Below, one piece after another: positions 19,948 through 28,770 of a DNA stretch of 64,000 bases. How positions within the stretch are numbered: the stretch's first letter is position 1; every line of letters begins with the position of its first letter. The stretch is from Takakia lepidozioides (taxonomy: Eukaryota; Streptophyta; Takakiopsida; Takakiales; Takakiaceae): NCBI GenBank assembly GCA_030704615.1, contig CM060735.1, positions 62,001 to 126,000 on the forward strand. The letters are read 5' to 3'. The translations under genes were made by a program, and so were the position numbers. A model generated the notes under the pieces. It was not told the origin of the DNA, ran no database searches, and was given only the letters and a program-made list of their open reading frames with translations.

Positions 19948-20333
19948 TTGGCCGAGCTCCTTGAGGCCAATAAAACGAAAGGGGAAGAGAAGACGCGAAA
20001 AAAAAAGAATTTTTTAGGGCGTAGCCAAAAAATTTTTGGGGATTTTTTGGCGCAGCAAGAAATATTTTTTTTTCTTCTCTCCACCTTTCTTCGTTAAGCC
20101 AATGAAGTAGCGGAGGCCCACTTTCTTCTCTCGAACCCCCATCACCCGAGCGCGGCGTTTTCACGAAGGGTCAACACTCCCGCTGTTTCGGCTTGGAAAG
20201 ACCGGGGTTGGTTCGAACAGGCAAAGCGGATTATTCGGCTTGCCGCAGAACCGAGCCAAGCATGCAATTACTACGGAATTGCATATTCTCGAGATGGCTG
20301 TAAGCATTTTTTGCTTACTTTCCATTCGATTTG
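19805..20333. other. Spacer between nad9 and atp1 with G33 tract
   Basis: No gene is seen. It contains an exact inverted duplication of a short tag (ccacaatctgaaccttcagattgtg) near 19850-19875, a very long G homopolymer and several A/T hairpins (20000-20070). Confidence 0.5.
19914..19946. repeat. Poly-G tract of 33 bases
   Basis: An uninterrupted run of 33 G follows a ggacggggagg lead-in. Such a homopolymer is prone to slippage, so its length is uncertain, and on the G-rich strand it could form a G-quadruplex. Confidence 0.8.
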
Positions 20334-20674
20334 TCACTCACTACGCGACTTTTGTTCCCAAGGACTAGCGAAATCAAAATAGCGAAATTCTTGAGTCATC
20401 TCGATAGGTTCAGAAACCACACGTTTCTCTGAATCATCATAACGTACTTCCACATATCCACTTGAAGGAAGGTCTTTTCGTAATGGATGACCCTCAAAAC
20501 CATAATCTGTTGATATACGGCGTAAATCAGGATGATTGGAAAAATACACACCAAACATATCCCACACTTCTCGCTCCCACCGGCCGGCTGATGGAAATAT
20601 ACTGACTACCGAACGAATTGGAGTTATTTCGTCTACACTGGTTTGTACACGAATGCGTGAGTTATACTGAATAC
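20334..20674 (-). CDS. nad9: NADH dehydrogenase subunit 9, exon 2 of 2
   Basis: This exon starts with GT completing a Ser codon and reads [20 protein letters not shown], then [13 protein letters not shown], the family signature [19 protein letters not shown] and [15 protein letters not shown]. It ends SRSE before the stop. The exon follows an intron ending ...CCCTAC. Confidence 0.93.
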
Positions 20675-23477
20675 GTAGGGTCGAGAGTTCCATCGCAGAG
20701 CCGCAGTTTCTCCGTGCACTCTCGCGATATAACAAAGTGCTCTCCGAACCGTGCGAGATGGTTACCCATCACACGGCTCTCCAACTCAAGTTTACCTATG
20801 GTTGTTCACAATCGTATGCCTCTAACCGTGTGCTTCCCTATGACAGTTTTGGCACAGGGGTAGGCAAAAAAAAATAATATATTTTTTTCCCGGGAACCAC
20901 CGTACATGGAGCACCCGCGGCCTGGCGTTATGGCCAGAACTAGCACATATGGCTTCCAGAGCTGCTGCGCCCTTGTATTGCTTTTCATGGTAACTTTCGT
21001 AAGGGAATGGGCTTTGCGATTCAAGCGGACTTTGCCCCCCGCGGTTGCCAGTTCTTGGCTAGCGGTTTGGTGTCGGGTAGCAGTATTTAACCATATCGCG
21101 TATGGTATAGGGAATGGCTGGGAGGTGGCCGTTCAGTTCAACCCTGGCCCGCTACGCGAACGAAGTGGTCTTGTACCCCAAAAAGACCCCGTCTCGCAAG
21201 GGTGCGCCTCCTGCCATGGCATGGCTCTTCTTAGCCTTAATCGGGTTTGACGGGTCTCTATCACCCTTGGCAAACACCTCAGCTGCGGTGCTGCCTAGTC
21301 GAAATTTGGTCGCATATGCTTTGGCCAGTGAGGTACGTAGTATGTAGCTCAAGCACGTTATACATCGGCGTTTAGAGTTCGCCAGATGGTAATAGTTGGC
21401 GGGGCCACGGGGAATGGAGGCTACGCACGCTACCGAGTGACTTCGAGGATACTGAGAGTAAGCAAAAATTGGTTTCGGGTCATCCGATTTATCACAAAAT
21501 CCCTTCTCTGCCAGACGTTTCATAACTTTTTTCTGCATATCGACAAGTAAGCTAAGCCCACCAGATCGATGGATTCTTCCTCATGTTGTTATCCATTTGC
21601 CTCCATATCGTCGACCAAACTTGTAGGTATATTCCGAATCGCGACTAGTAAGATAGATATCCAAGGAAAGGAATCTTCTTCTTTTTGGCTCGGGTTATTA
21701 GGGTCCTATCTAGGTTAAGCCCAAGCTCAAGCCGCACTTCAATAAATCGTGTAACCAAGTCACGTATCCTTTCTGCCAGAGCTCGTGAACCAAATACTCC
21801 AATAGGAAAATCATCCGCGAAACGCACGTAGTTTATTCGCCGAAAATGGATGTCTTGCGGGTGGCCTGGACCGAGGTTTCGTGCTGTTTCAACCCTGACT
21901 CTATGTGTCCTGGATTGATTGCCCTACATCGTCCTCTGTCAACAATACGTTTCGATCGCAGGACAGAACCATCCAGCTCCTGAGGCCCTCTGTTGCGGGG
22001 CCAAAACCTTCGGCCTTTGTAATGAATGCTTTTTCTCCCGGCGGAGGCCATGAGACTCGCTTCGAGCCCTTTTTCTTGCACTGGGTTCAAGAATCTGTTG
22101 TCTCGAATTCTTCGCCTTGGTGATCGATTGTATCGAAGCTTTGCGAGAGCCTTCGGCCCTCTATGAACCGGATAGTACCCAAAAAGTCACGGCGTATCTG
22201 CTTCGAGCAGGTTTGTTGGGAGCGGCCCGGTATAGATCCTTGGAAACATGGAAGGAAGTACGGCTCGTACACCGTCTCCAGGATTGTACGAATCACTTCC
22301 CGTACCAGTATATCCTGGGATTCAGGTATATCTAGCGGTCTGAAAGAAAAAAAAATAGTTTGCTCCAAATTTTACCGAAACATTTTTGGAAAATCAATAA
22401 AAACCCTTTTTTTGCGAAATATTTTTGCTGCGACCTTCTGGCGTTTTTCGCCCCGAAACGGAATTCGGAGTTGATCACCGAATCCCTCAGTGTTTCTGGT
22501 GCTTCGATCAAGGTGCCGCATATAGTTCCCCTATAACCACCGTTCCTCGAACCCGAATTGGATGAAAGCTTAGGCGGCAATCCACAACAGATTGATGTCT
22601 TTTATGAGCCGAAAAAAGGCCTTCTGCCTTGCCTGGAACTGCTCTTTCTGACAATGTTTCCAAAGGGCAGGAAGGCGATCGGAATATGTAGAGGCGGAAA
22701 AAAAATATATATATTTTTTTTTCTTAGCCGCTTAGTCTCATCCGAGCGTAATCTCGATCTCTTCATGCTGCTTGAGTATGCAACGTACCGGTACGTCGAT
22801 TTAGGCTCCTTCCCTTCCGCTGTACAGTGCCAGCGCTTTCCCCTCACAGGGTCTCTTTCGATTAGGCAGGTACTACAAGCCCTCTGCCCCATTCGAAAAA
22901 ACAAACGTCCGAATGGTTCACCGGTTCCACCGAATGCTCGTAATTGGATGCTCTTGGGCATCTCCGCGCAGTGCGCTTCAGGTGCTTTAGATACCCCAGG
23001 CTTTGACTTCGAAAGAATCAAGCGCTGTGCCTTTGATGCCTCGCCCTTTGCTCCGATTCCCATGAGCGTAGCGAAAAAAAAAATACTTTGGGGATCCCGG
23101 TTCCTTTGTTGTCCTGGTACGATCGTCACTAAGCTCCGTCGTACAAAGAAGACGCTGTAATACTCCATTGGAGTCTTGCCGAACGCGCCCGGGCTAATAT
23201 CCCACCTACACCTCACGTTCACGAATGACAAAAAAAAAAATAAATTTTTCCCCGTTCAACTGCGTTTCGAAGAAACGGTTGGGTATCGCCCATGGGTTGG
23301 CTATTCCCTGTGATCCCCTTTCACGACAGGCTATGTTCCCCATTGGAAGTTCGTTCCGTTGGGTGTCTCTGGCGGTATATCCGTCAGATAAGTCGTGCCC
23401 GTCTCGTTGCAGACTTCTACAACGTCTCATTCGTCTGGCACAAATGAGCACTTTATTCGGTGACTTCACGGTCGCCC
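20675..23477 (-). other. Group II intron in nad9 (after nt 232)
   Basis: The intron starts GGGCGACCGTG at 23477 and ends TAC at 20675. Domain V is at about 20728-20785. It is 2.8 kb with decayed maturase pieces and A/T hairpins. Its ends and an internal block at 22915-22942 match nad7i209. The insertion point after codon 77 plus one base does not match a nad9 intron name I can place with confidence (246, 283 or 502). Confidence 0.82.
21152..22368 (-). pseudogene. Broken group II intron maturase in the nad9 intron
   Basis: RT-maturase pieces appear in separate frames. There is an upstream part with DILVREVIRTILETVYEPYF (near 22300), a degenerate priming region, the RT core RFADDF (about 21815-21827) with FIEVRLELGLNLDRTLITRA after it, and a domain-X-like section lower down. 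Stops and frame changes separate them. I see no complete maturase. Confidence 0.7.
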
Positions 23478-23709
23478 TCAGTAAATTATAAACTACTTCG
23501 AATCTTCGTTTTCGAGAAGGATAATCAACTGCACGAATATCGATCAAAACTTGAAAACGTGTATTGGTATGATATTTAAGAAACCATAATAATTGAGATA
23601 GGTAATCAGGATTGGTATATAATATATTTTCATGTTTTGATCTTTGAAATTGATGTATCCATTTTGGTAAAGTAGCTATCAGAGATTTGAAAAACGATTG
23701 GTCATCCAC
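23478..23709 (-). CDS. nad9: NADH dehydrogenase subunit 9, exon 1 of 2
   Basis: nad9 encodes the 30-kDa-type subunit of the complex I matrix arm. Exon 1 (232 nt) starts at ATG, reads MDDQSFFKSLIATLPKWIHQ, and ends at VVYNLL plus one base. Exons of 232 and 341 nt give a 190-residue protein of normal length. Arg59 at a conserved Cys position is one of several sites needing editing. It is separated from cob by about 2 kb of unassigned sequence. Confidence 0.94.
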
Positions 23710-23826
23710 AAATCGTCTCTTTTTTTCTAGGAAGTGAACACATTAAAACACAAGTTGAAGGGCGAAGCAAAGTTTAGTATTACGAAGGATAAATAAAAAA
23801 GGGGGAGCTTCGCTGATTCCGGACTT

Positions 23827-23877
23827 TATTGACGTAATCCTTCATAGGCAGGATTTAGCCGGCATAACAAGGCCACA
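23827..23877. repeat. 51-bp element shared by the 5' flanks of nad9 and cob
   Basis: The segment ttattgacgtaatccttcat...ggcaggattta...acaaggcc matches 28047-28097 upstream of cob with only a few differences. Both lie on the upstream side of a minus-strand gene, roughly 60-160 bp before its start, so this may be a shared leader, promoter-proximal or processing element. That role is inference. Confidence 0.55.
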
Positions 23878-24083
23878 GGTTGCGCTTCTAAAGCCTCAAC
23901 CTACGATTTATACTGCAGCCATTCAGAGAGCCACGGTTTCAACTACTTAATTAGCCAAGGACTCACTCAGAATAGGAAGTCTGAGGCCCGAAGTCAGAAT
24001 ATCTATGTATAGCTCACATGAAAAGGCCGAAGGTCCTTTCACGGACTTTCGTCTTCCTCAGATAGGGGAGGGGAGACCCTTAT

Positions 24084-24338
24084 TCATTCTATGAAGATTC
24101 TTCTATAAATAGGGACTGGGTATAAAATTATAAAATTGGGGCTGCAGAGATTAAAGGTAAGAAGGACCCCCACAGTAAATACGCTGCGTAGCCATTTAAT
24201 CTCCAGTGCAAATGTTAGAATGTTACAGAGTGCTCCGCTACGAATCGAACCAATTCGAGCTTGTAAACCTGGTGAACCAGGGAAACCCAGGAAACGTGAA
24301 GCCAAAGATAAATCTATATTTTTTGGGGGCCAATACAA
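24084..24338 (-). CDS. Unidentified hydrophobic reading frame
   Basis: This 84-codon minus-strand frame has a hydrophobic C-terminal half (KWLRSVFTVGVLLTFNL, then NFIILYPVPIYRR), as for a membrane protein needing editing. I do not recognise it; it does not match the sdh3, sdh4, tatC, nad4L, atp4, atp8, atp9 or ccm patterns I know. It lies downstream of a group II intron domain V and may be the 3' exon of the frame that begins after cob. Confidence 0.3.
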   Translation of the reverse strand: MYWPPKNIDLSLASRFLGFPGSPGLQARIGSIRSGALCNILTFALEIKWLRSVFTVGVLLTFNLCSPNFIILYPVPIYRRIFIE

Positions 24339-24479
24339 GGAGCGAAGCTAGCTTTCTTGAAAAGCTCGGTAAGTAAGCGCTACGCTGCGCCTTGCGTCTC
24401 AACCGAAACTTTCGGGACGGAGGAAGCGGGGGCGAGGCGGGGCTCCAGCCCCCCTAATGGACTAGGTCCTTAGAGGGCA

Positions 24480-25260
24480 TACCCGCAAGACCTTCTCAAA
24501 GAACCGTACGTGGCAGTCGCCCGTCATACGGCTCCCCTTATTCCCCAGCCGGTACATTTTTTCGACTCGGAACCATTGATGCGGCTCAAATTAATCTCGC
24601 CCGCATGCTGTTCGTCCGGCGGCTATATGTATTTTTCCATATAGCCGCAGTAGACTATTCACTTGCCCGCGATAAAGCATCTGAAATAGACCATATACCA
24701 TACCATGGAAGAAAAGGATCGAAATCCACAACCAGCCAAATCCTAAATTGAGGTATAAAACATCTTTTTTGGTAGAAACGAATATACCAATTTATTTATT
24801 TTATTTATTTTAGTTATACGTGTTAGTTATACGTGGTATATCGTATTTTGAGACTATGGACTATGGTATGAAACTTTTTCATAGCATATCTTATAAACCA
24901 TCGGTTAACTGGGATGGAAATACAAGGAAATATACAAAAAACTAAGATGTTGCCATGAACTGAAAGAACAGTCGCGGGATCCATGGAATCGGGATGGATT
25001 AAAGCCATCCACCAAGTGTCCCCAAGTAAAGCCCCAACCAACTCGTTATCGAGTAAGGCTCTCCACCCGTCGTCCGCAGGAGATTCCCGCCCGGGGTGAA
25101 TGTGCTACCGCTGGGTCGTTCTGGCTGTCATAAGGAGCGGGTACTTAGCCGGGAGAAGCTTCGCTACTGGGTAGTGCGCCAACAGCACCGGCCGTGCCTT
25201 CGGCACGATGTTGGACAATGGAAACAGGACCGATCGCCTGGGCGTCACCGTCCTTATTAA
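24480..25260 (-). other. Group II intron remnant between cob and nad9
   Basis: A clear domain V occurs at about 24500-24540 (plus strand gaaccgtacgtggcagtcgcccgtcatacggctc). A possible 5' region lies near 25240-25260 (minus strand GGTGACGCCCAGGCG). Within it, a minus-strand stretch at about 24660-24780 reads as hydrophobic protein (for example LNLGFGWLWISILFFHGM), and another at 24823-25041 contains WWMALIHPDSMDPATVLSV. I cannot tell whether these are exons or intron ORF relics. Confidence 0.45.
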
Positions 25261-25282
25261 GCTTTGAGACGCTCCTACGACT

Positions 25283-25594
25283 TTATCTTGCCACAATTGA
25301 GGCTATCATTGCTATAGAAACTACAAAAGCCTCGGTGACTGGGGTTGACATAACAGAAACGACTCTTTTGATAGCCGCCGTGCCAACACCATATGTATAT
25401 GTAATGATAGTCTCTCCAGAAGACTTAACGAAGTCGAGGAAATCTCGCAATGGTAGATCATCAGTTTTAATGGAAACAGTAGACGGTAACTGTCCGGATG
25501 ATAACGCGCTGGCCGCAATAGGCCCAGCGGAACCAAATAAACTATCAGGAGGCGTGCCCGGTATAAAAATTACCGGTATAATAAATCTGCGCAT
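25283..25594 (-). CDS. Unidentified reading frame downstream of cob (second part)
   Basis: This 103-codon frame overlaps the end of the frame at 25545-25778 in a different register. It reads FIIPVIFIPGTPPDSLFGSA, later TVSIKTDDLPLRDFLDFVKS and ends in a hydrophobic segment (TEAFVVSIAMIASIVAR). Composition resembles real edited coding sequence, but I recognise no family. It could be the continuation of the preceding frame after a frameshift. Confidence 0.3.
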   Translation of the reverse strand: MRRFIIPVIFIPGTPPDSLFGSAGPIAASALSSGQLPSTVSIKTDDLPLRDFLDFVKSSGETIITYTYGVGTAAIKRVVSVMSTPVTEAFVVSIAMIASIVAR

Positions 25595-25778
25595 AGTTGG
25601 GATACGTTATAGGCATAGATGGCTCTTGCGTAGTATTCAGATCTGGTGTAGAATCAGCCAAATCTCGGCGGATTGAAGAGATAGAAGAAGCCAAATCGAT
25701 GGAGAAGAGACGGCGGCGCACAGAAACCAAATACGAGGATTTGGTAGTAATACGGTTAATAAATTGATAGCTTTTCAT
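25545..25778 (-). CDS. Unidentified reading frame overlapping the cob stop
   Basis: The ATG (25778) overlaps the cob TGA as ATGA, like a coupled gene pair. The 77 codons read MKSYQFINRITTKSSYLVS and then SSISSIRRDLADSTPDLNTT. I do not recognise it. The frame ends at 25545, while an overlapping frame in another register continues. Confidence 0.3.
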   Translation of the reverse strand: MKSYQFINRITTKSSYLVSVRRRLFSIDLASSISSIRRDLADSTPDLNTTQEPSMPITYPNYAQIYYTGNFYTGHAS

Positions 25779-26575
25779 TTCACAACATAAAGTGAATTCT
25801 TAGAGATGTGGGAAAGCTGGCGAGGACTTAAGTCCTCGCAAACATTAGAATTTTGGATTAATCTAGCTTCTGATTTGCCAAGAATGGGCGTAATAGCGAG
25901 ATGGAAGGAAGAACCAACTGAAGCAATTTGTCCAATAGTAACATATGGTGCCTCCACGGGTTGACATCCGATCCAGCCTGAAAGTAAGCAATCTGCCAAA
26001 AGCAACCGAAATAATTTTTGGTGAATTGGTCGGGAACTTGAACTACGTACATATGATGTGTTAATAAACGGTAAAGCAAATAATGACACAAAAACTAGTC
26101 CTATGGCAGCTACACCCCCTAATTTGTTAGGTATACTTCGAAGAATCGCATAAACTGGTGAGGAATACCGTTCTGGCACTATATGAGCCGGAGTTGACAT
26201 GGGATTCGCGGGTATGTAGTTGTCGGGATGCCCCAAAACATTAGGTGCGTAGGAAACAGAAATGGAAAAAGAGATGGCAAAAGCTACCCAACCTACTAAC
26301 TCTTTTACGTAAAAATAGGGATAAAAAGCTATTTTATCCACAGAAGAATTGATACCCGATGGATTATTAGAGCCATATTGATGTGATGCAGCGAGATGGG
26401 GAATAGCAGCGCCAGCTATTATAGAAGGAAGTAAGTAATGAGGGCTAGAAGAACGATTTGAGGTGGCATTGTCTACGGAGAAGCCACCCCGAGGCCGAGT
26501 TGCTATAGTGTCTCCTACTACAGGTATTGCACTAGCTGAGCTTGTAATGACTGTAGCTCCCCGAAAACTCATTTG
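25775..26575 (-). CDS. cob: Apocytochrome b, exon 2 of 2
   Basis: This exon starts CAA-ATG-AGT directly after a group I intron terminal G. It contains the second haem His pair (His186 and His200 in the spliced protein, 14 apart), AFYPYFYVKELVGWVAFAIS, the Qo motif encoded VPERY (edited to PEWY) and the C terminus QNSNVCEDLSPRQLSHISKN. Several conserved Trp codons are CGG in DNA. The TGA overlaps the start of the next open frame. Confidence 0.95.
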   Translation of the reverse strand, partial: QMSFRGATVITSSASAIPVVGDTIATRPRGGFSVDNATSNRSSSPHYLLPSIIAGAAIPHLAASHQYGSNNPSGINSSVDKIAFYPYFYVKELVGWVAFAISFSISVSYAPNVLGHPDNYIPANPMSTPAHIVPERYSSPVYAILRSIPNKLGGVAAIGLVFVSLFALPFINTSYVRSSSSRPIHQKLFRLLLADCLLSGWIGCQPVEAPYVTIGQIASVGSSFHLAITPILGKSEARLIQNSNVCEDLSPRQLSHISKNSLYVVK

Positions 26576-27570
26576 CCTAAATTTCCTCCCACCATGTCTT
26601 TTCTACTTTCTAACTAAAGACCCATTCTAGACTTCATGGATGAATGATGTGAGGCTCCATCGGTTCTTTCCATTCCACCATTTCACTCATTGGGATATGG
26701 AGCAGCCATTTGGAGTATTTCTTCCTAAAATTAGCCCTGATACTGAATTCTTTCTGCAGTACAAAAAAAAATTTTCTTTTCCACTTCGGAAGGAACCTTG
26801 AGCCCGCGCGCCCCCCATCATCCATAAGCCAATAGGCCAATGCTCCAAGAGTCAAATAGTCAACAATGTTCTTAGGAACTATCTTGACTCCCTCGCGATA
26901 AAACATTTGGTGGAGCCAATTCGAACTAGCCGAGGTTTCGGTTCGAAATCTTAGATACTGGTGGGCCTTCGGCCTTGTTTGGTAGACCGCTTGAATTCTA
27001 TTTGAGTGTTCACTCCTTGTTCAGCGGAAGCATCAACCACCCAATAAAAACCCTACGTATGAAAATATCTGGATCTGTTACGGCAGGAGGTTAGAAAGCT
27101 TAGGTAAGGCTTATAAAGACCTTAATATATGGCTTAAATAGACCGTAAGACTCCATCCCTCGGAGATTCAATAATGGCCCTCCGGCCTTTATTCATCCAC
27201 TCGTTGGAGTGAAATAGACAGGATTTATCGGAGAAAAGTGGGACTATATATTTGCCTAGCCGAAGATCCATGACAGACTAGGCACCCCACGTGTGGTCTC
27301 TGAGGAACTCTCTATGCCATTTTTCCCAAGGCCGAAGGGGCCTATTATTCCGGTGTGGCGAGAGCTTTCCTGCGGATTGTCTATGATGACATGCTAAGGA
27401 TTTTGACTTATAATTTACACCCACGCGAGGCAGCAACGCTAACGCTGGAGAGACGGCCGAAGGTCGTCCACTTCGTTTCCTCCATGGGGGAGAAGTACCT
27501 TAGTAATTAAGAGTTTCCCGCATTTAGTGGGGTTTTTATCCTTCTATTAGTAGAAGGAGGGGCCAATTCG
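26576..27570 (-). other. Group I intron cobi420
   Basis: The upstream exon ends in T (GGGT), the intron starts CGAATTGG and ends in G before CAA-ATG, as expected for group I splicing. The insertion is after nt 420 (codon 140), a known land-plant and algal cob site. It carries a LAGLIDADG endonuclease relic. Confidence 0.85.
26634..26980 (-). pseudogene. LAGLIDADG homing endonuclease remnant in cobi420
   Basis: The minus-strand frame has NWLHQMFYREGVKIVPKNI followed by LTLGALAYWLMDDGGR, the second LAGLIDADG-type helix with its acidic residues, then a KFFFVLQKEF stretch where homologues have more sequence. The N-terminal first motif is not visible, and the frame is only about 100 codons, so it is truncated. 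It would have promoted intron homing in the past. Confidence 0.75.
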
Positions 27571-27990
27571 ACCCCACGGTGGTACGTGTCCTATAAAAGC
27601 TGTTACAATCATTAATGATGAAATGACAACTCCAGGACACCGAACTAATTCCCTAGGACTCGCATAACTTCCATGATATGAACCACGAAGAATATGAAGA
27701 TGAACCACAATAAGAGACATACTTGCCCCATTAGCATGCATATAACGAAGCAACCAGCCTCCTTTCACATCTCTCATGATGTGTTCTACGCTTAAGAAAG
27801 CTGGATCCACATGAGGTGTATGATGCGTAGCTGAAAAAACGCCTGTAATTATCTGAATGACCGAACGAATACCAGCCAACGAACCGAAACTCCACCAATA
27901 ACTTGAATTGCTCGGGGTTGGATAATCTATCAAATGATTGTTAGGTGTAGGAAATATAGGTTGTTTAAGAATCGATAGTCGTCTTGCCAT
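27571..27990 (-). CDS. cob: Apocytochrome b, exon 1 of 2
   Basis: cob encodes the membrane subunit of complex III that carries haems bL and bH and both quinone sites. Exon 1 (420 nt) starts MARRLSILKQPIF and includes GGWLLRYMHANGAS with His85 and later His99, ending at ...PPWG. Total length is 406 aa. Many codons need editing, such as Arg117 (CGG) and Pro residues at conserved Leu positions. In-frame codons extend upstream of the ATG (to about 28065), but similarity begins at MARRL. Confidence 0.95.
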
Positions 27991-28046
27991 ACGAATGTTT
28001 CGTGCTCTTTTCTTTTCGCGGATCATGGAAACTTTGTGTTCTTCAT

Positions 28047-28097
28047 GATTGACGCAATCCATCATGGGCAGGATTTACCCATTATTACAAGGCCTTA
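28047..28097. repeat. 51-bp element shared with the nad9 5' flank
   Basis: See the copy at 23827-23877. This copy lies 57 bp upstream of the cob start and reads tgattgacgcaatccatcat...ggcaggattta...acaaggcc. Confidence 0.55.
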
Positions 28098-28511
28098 GGT
28101 AAAAAAAATATATAATATATATATATATTTTTTATTCGTTCTATAACGCTCAAAGCCTGCTTTTACGGAGTTAATAGAACGAATAAAAAGAATTCTTTTA
28201 GATGTTTCTTAATCAATTCATTTGGTCTTCGAGCTGCTATTTCACTCTTCCAAGATTCCCTTTTCTATAGGAGTTTTCTGAATCTCCCCCCCCCCCCCTA
28301 TATATTTTTCTTTGTTTCCCCTAATATTTCTTAGCGCAGCAAAAGATGCGCAAAGAAATTAAAAAAAAATAGGAGCTTCGCCCTCTGCCTTCACGGGCTG
28401 AGAGCTGGCGCCCTTGTTTCATTCTCCGAGATCTTTATTTGGCATAAAAAGCTGGGTAATAAAAAGGAATATATATTTTTTGGTTGCACTGCAGTGAAAT
28501 TGCTCAATGAA
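28098..28511. other. Spacer between cob and nad1
   Basis: No gene is seen. It contains an A/T hairpin (28100-28132), a C10-11 run near 28287-28297, and a tag with agcgcagcaaaagatgcgcaaag near 28333. Confidence 0.5.
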
Positions 28512-28770
28512 TTGAGGGAGCCAGTCAAAGGCTACTAGAACACCAGATACAAAGACTACCCGAGCTAATGATAAGGGCGGGAATACTTTCCAGCCGAGTC
28601 TCATTAATTGGTCGTAACGATATCGTGGAAATGCTGCACGGACCCGTATATATACAAACGGAAAGAAAAGAACCTTGATACTAAACCGGATAGGACCCGG
28701 AATCACCTGGAAAATAGGAATATCTGGGATGGGCAGCCGACCTCCTGGAAAAGGCAATGTACATGGACTA
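28512..28770 (-). CDS. nad1: NADH dehydrogenase subunit 1, exon 3 of 3
   Basis: The exon resumes at the second Ser of M-S-S-P-C-T and reads [20 protein letters not shown], then [20 protein letters not shown] and the C terminus [13 protein letters not shown]. The next codon is CAA (28512-28514), where homologues stop; C-to-U editing would give UAA. Without that edit the frame runs on into an A/T hairpin repeat. Confidence 0.92.

Noticed and set aside
20618-23160. Several plus-strand frames of 80-200 codons in the nad9 intron
   Set aside because: They run opposite the recognisable maturase pieces and intron domain V and have no protein features.
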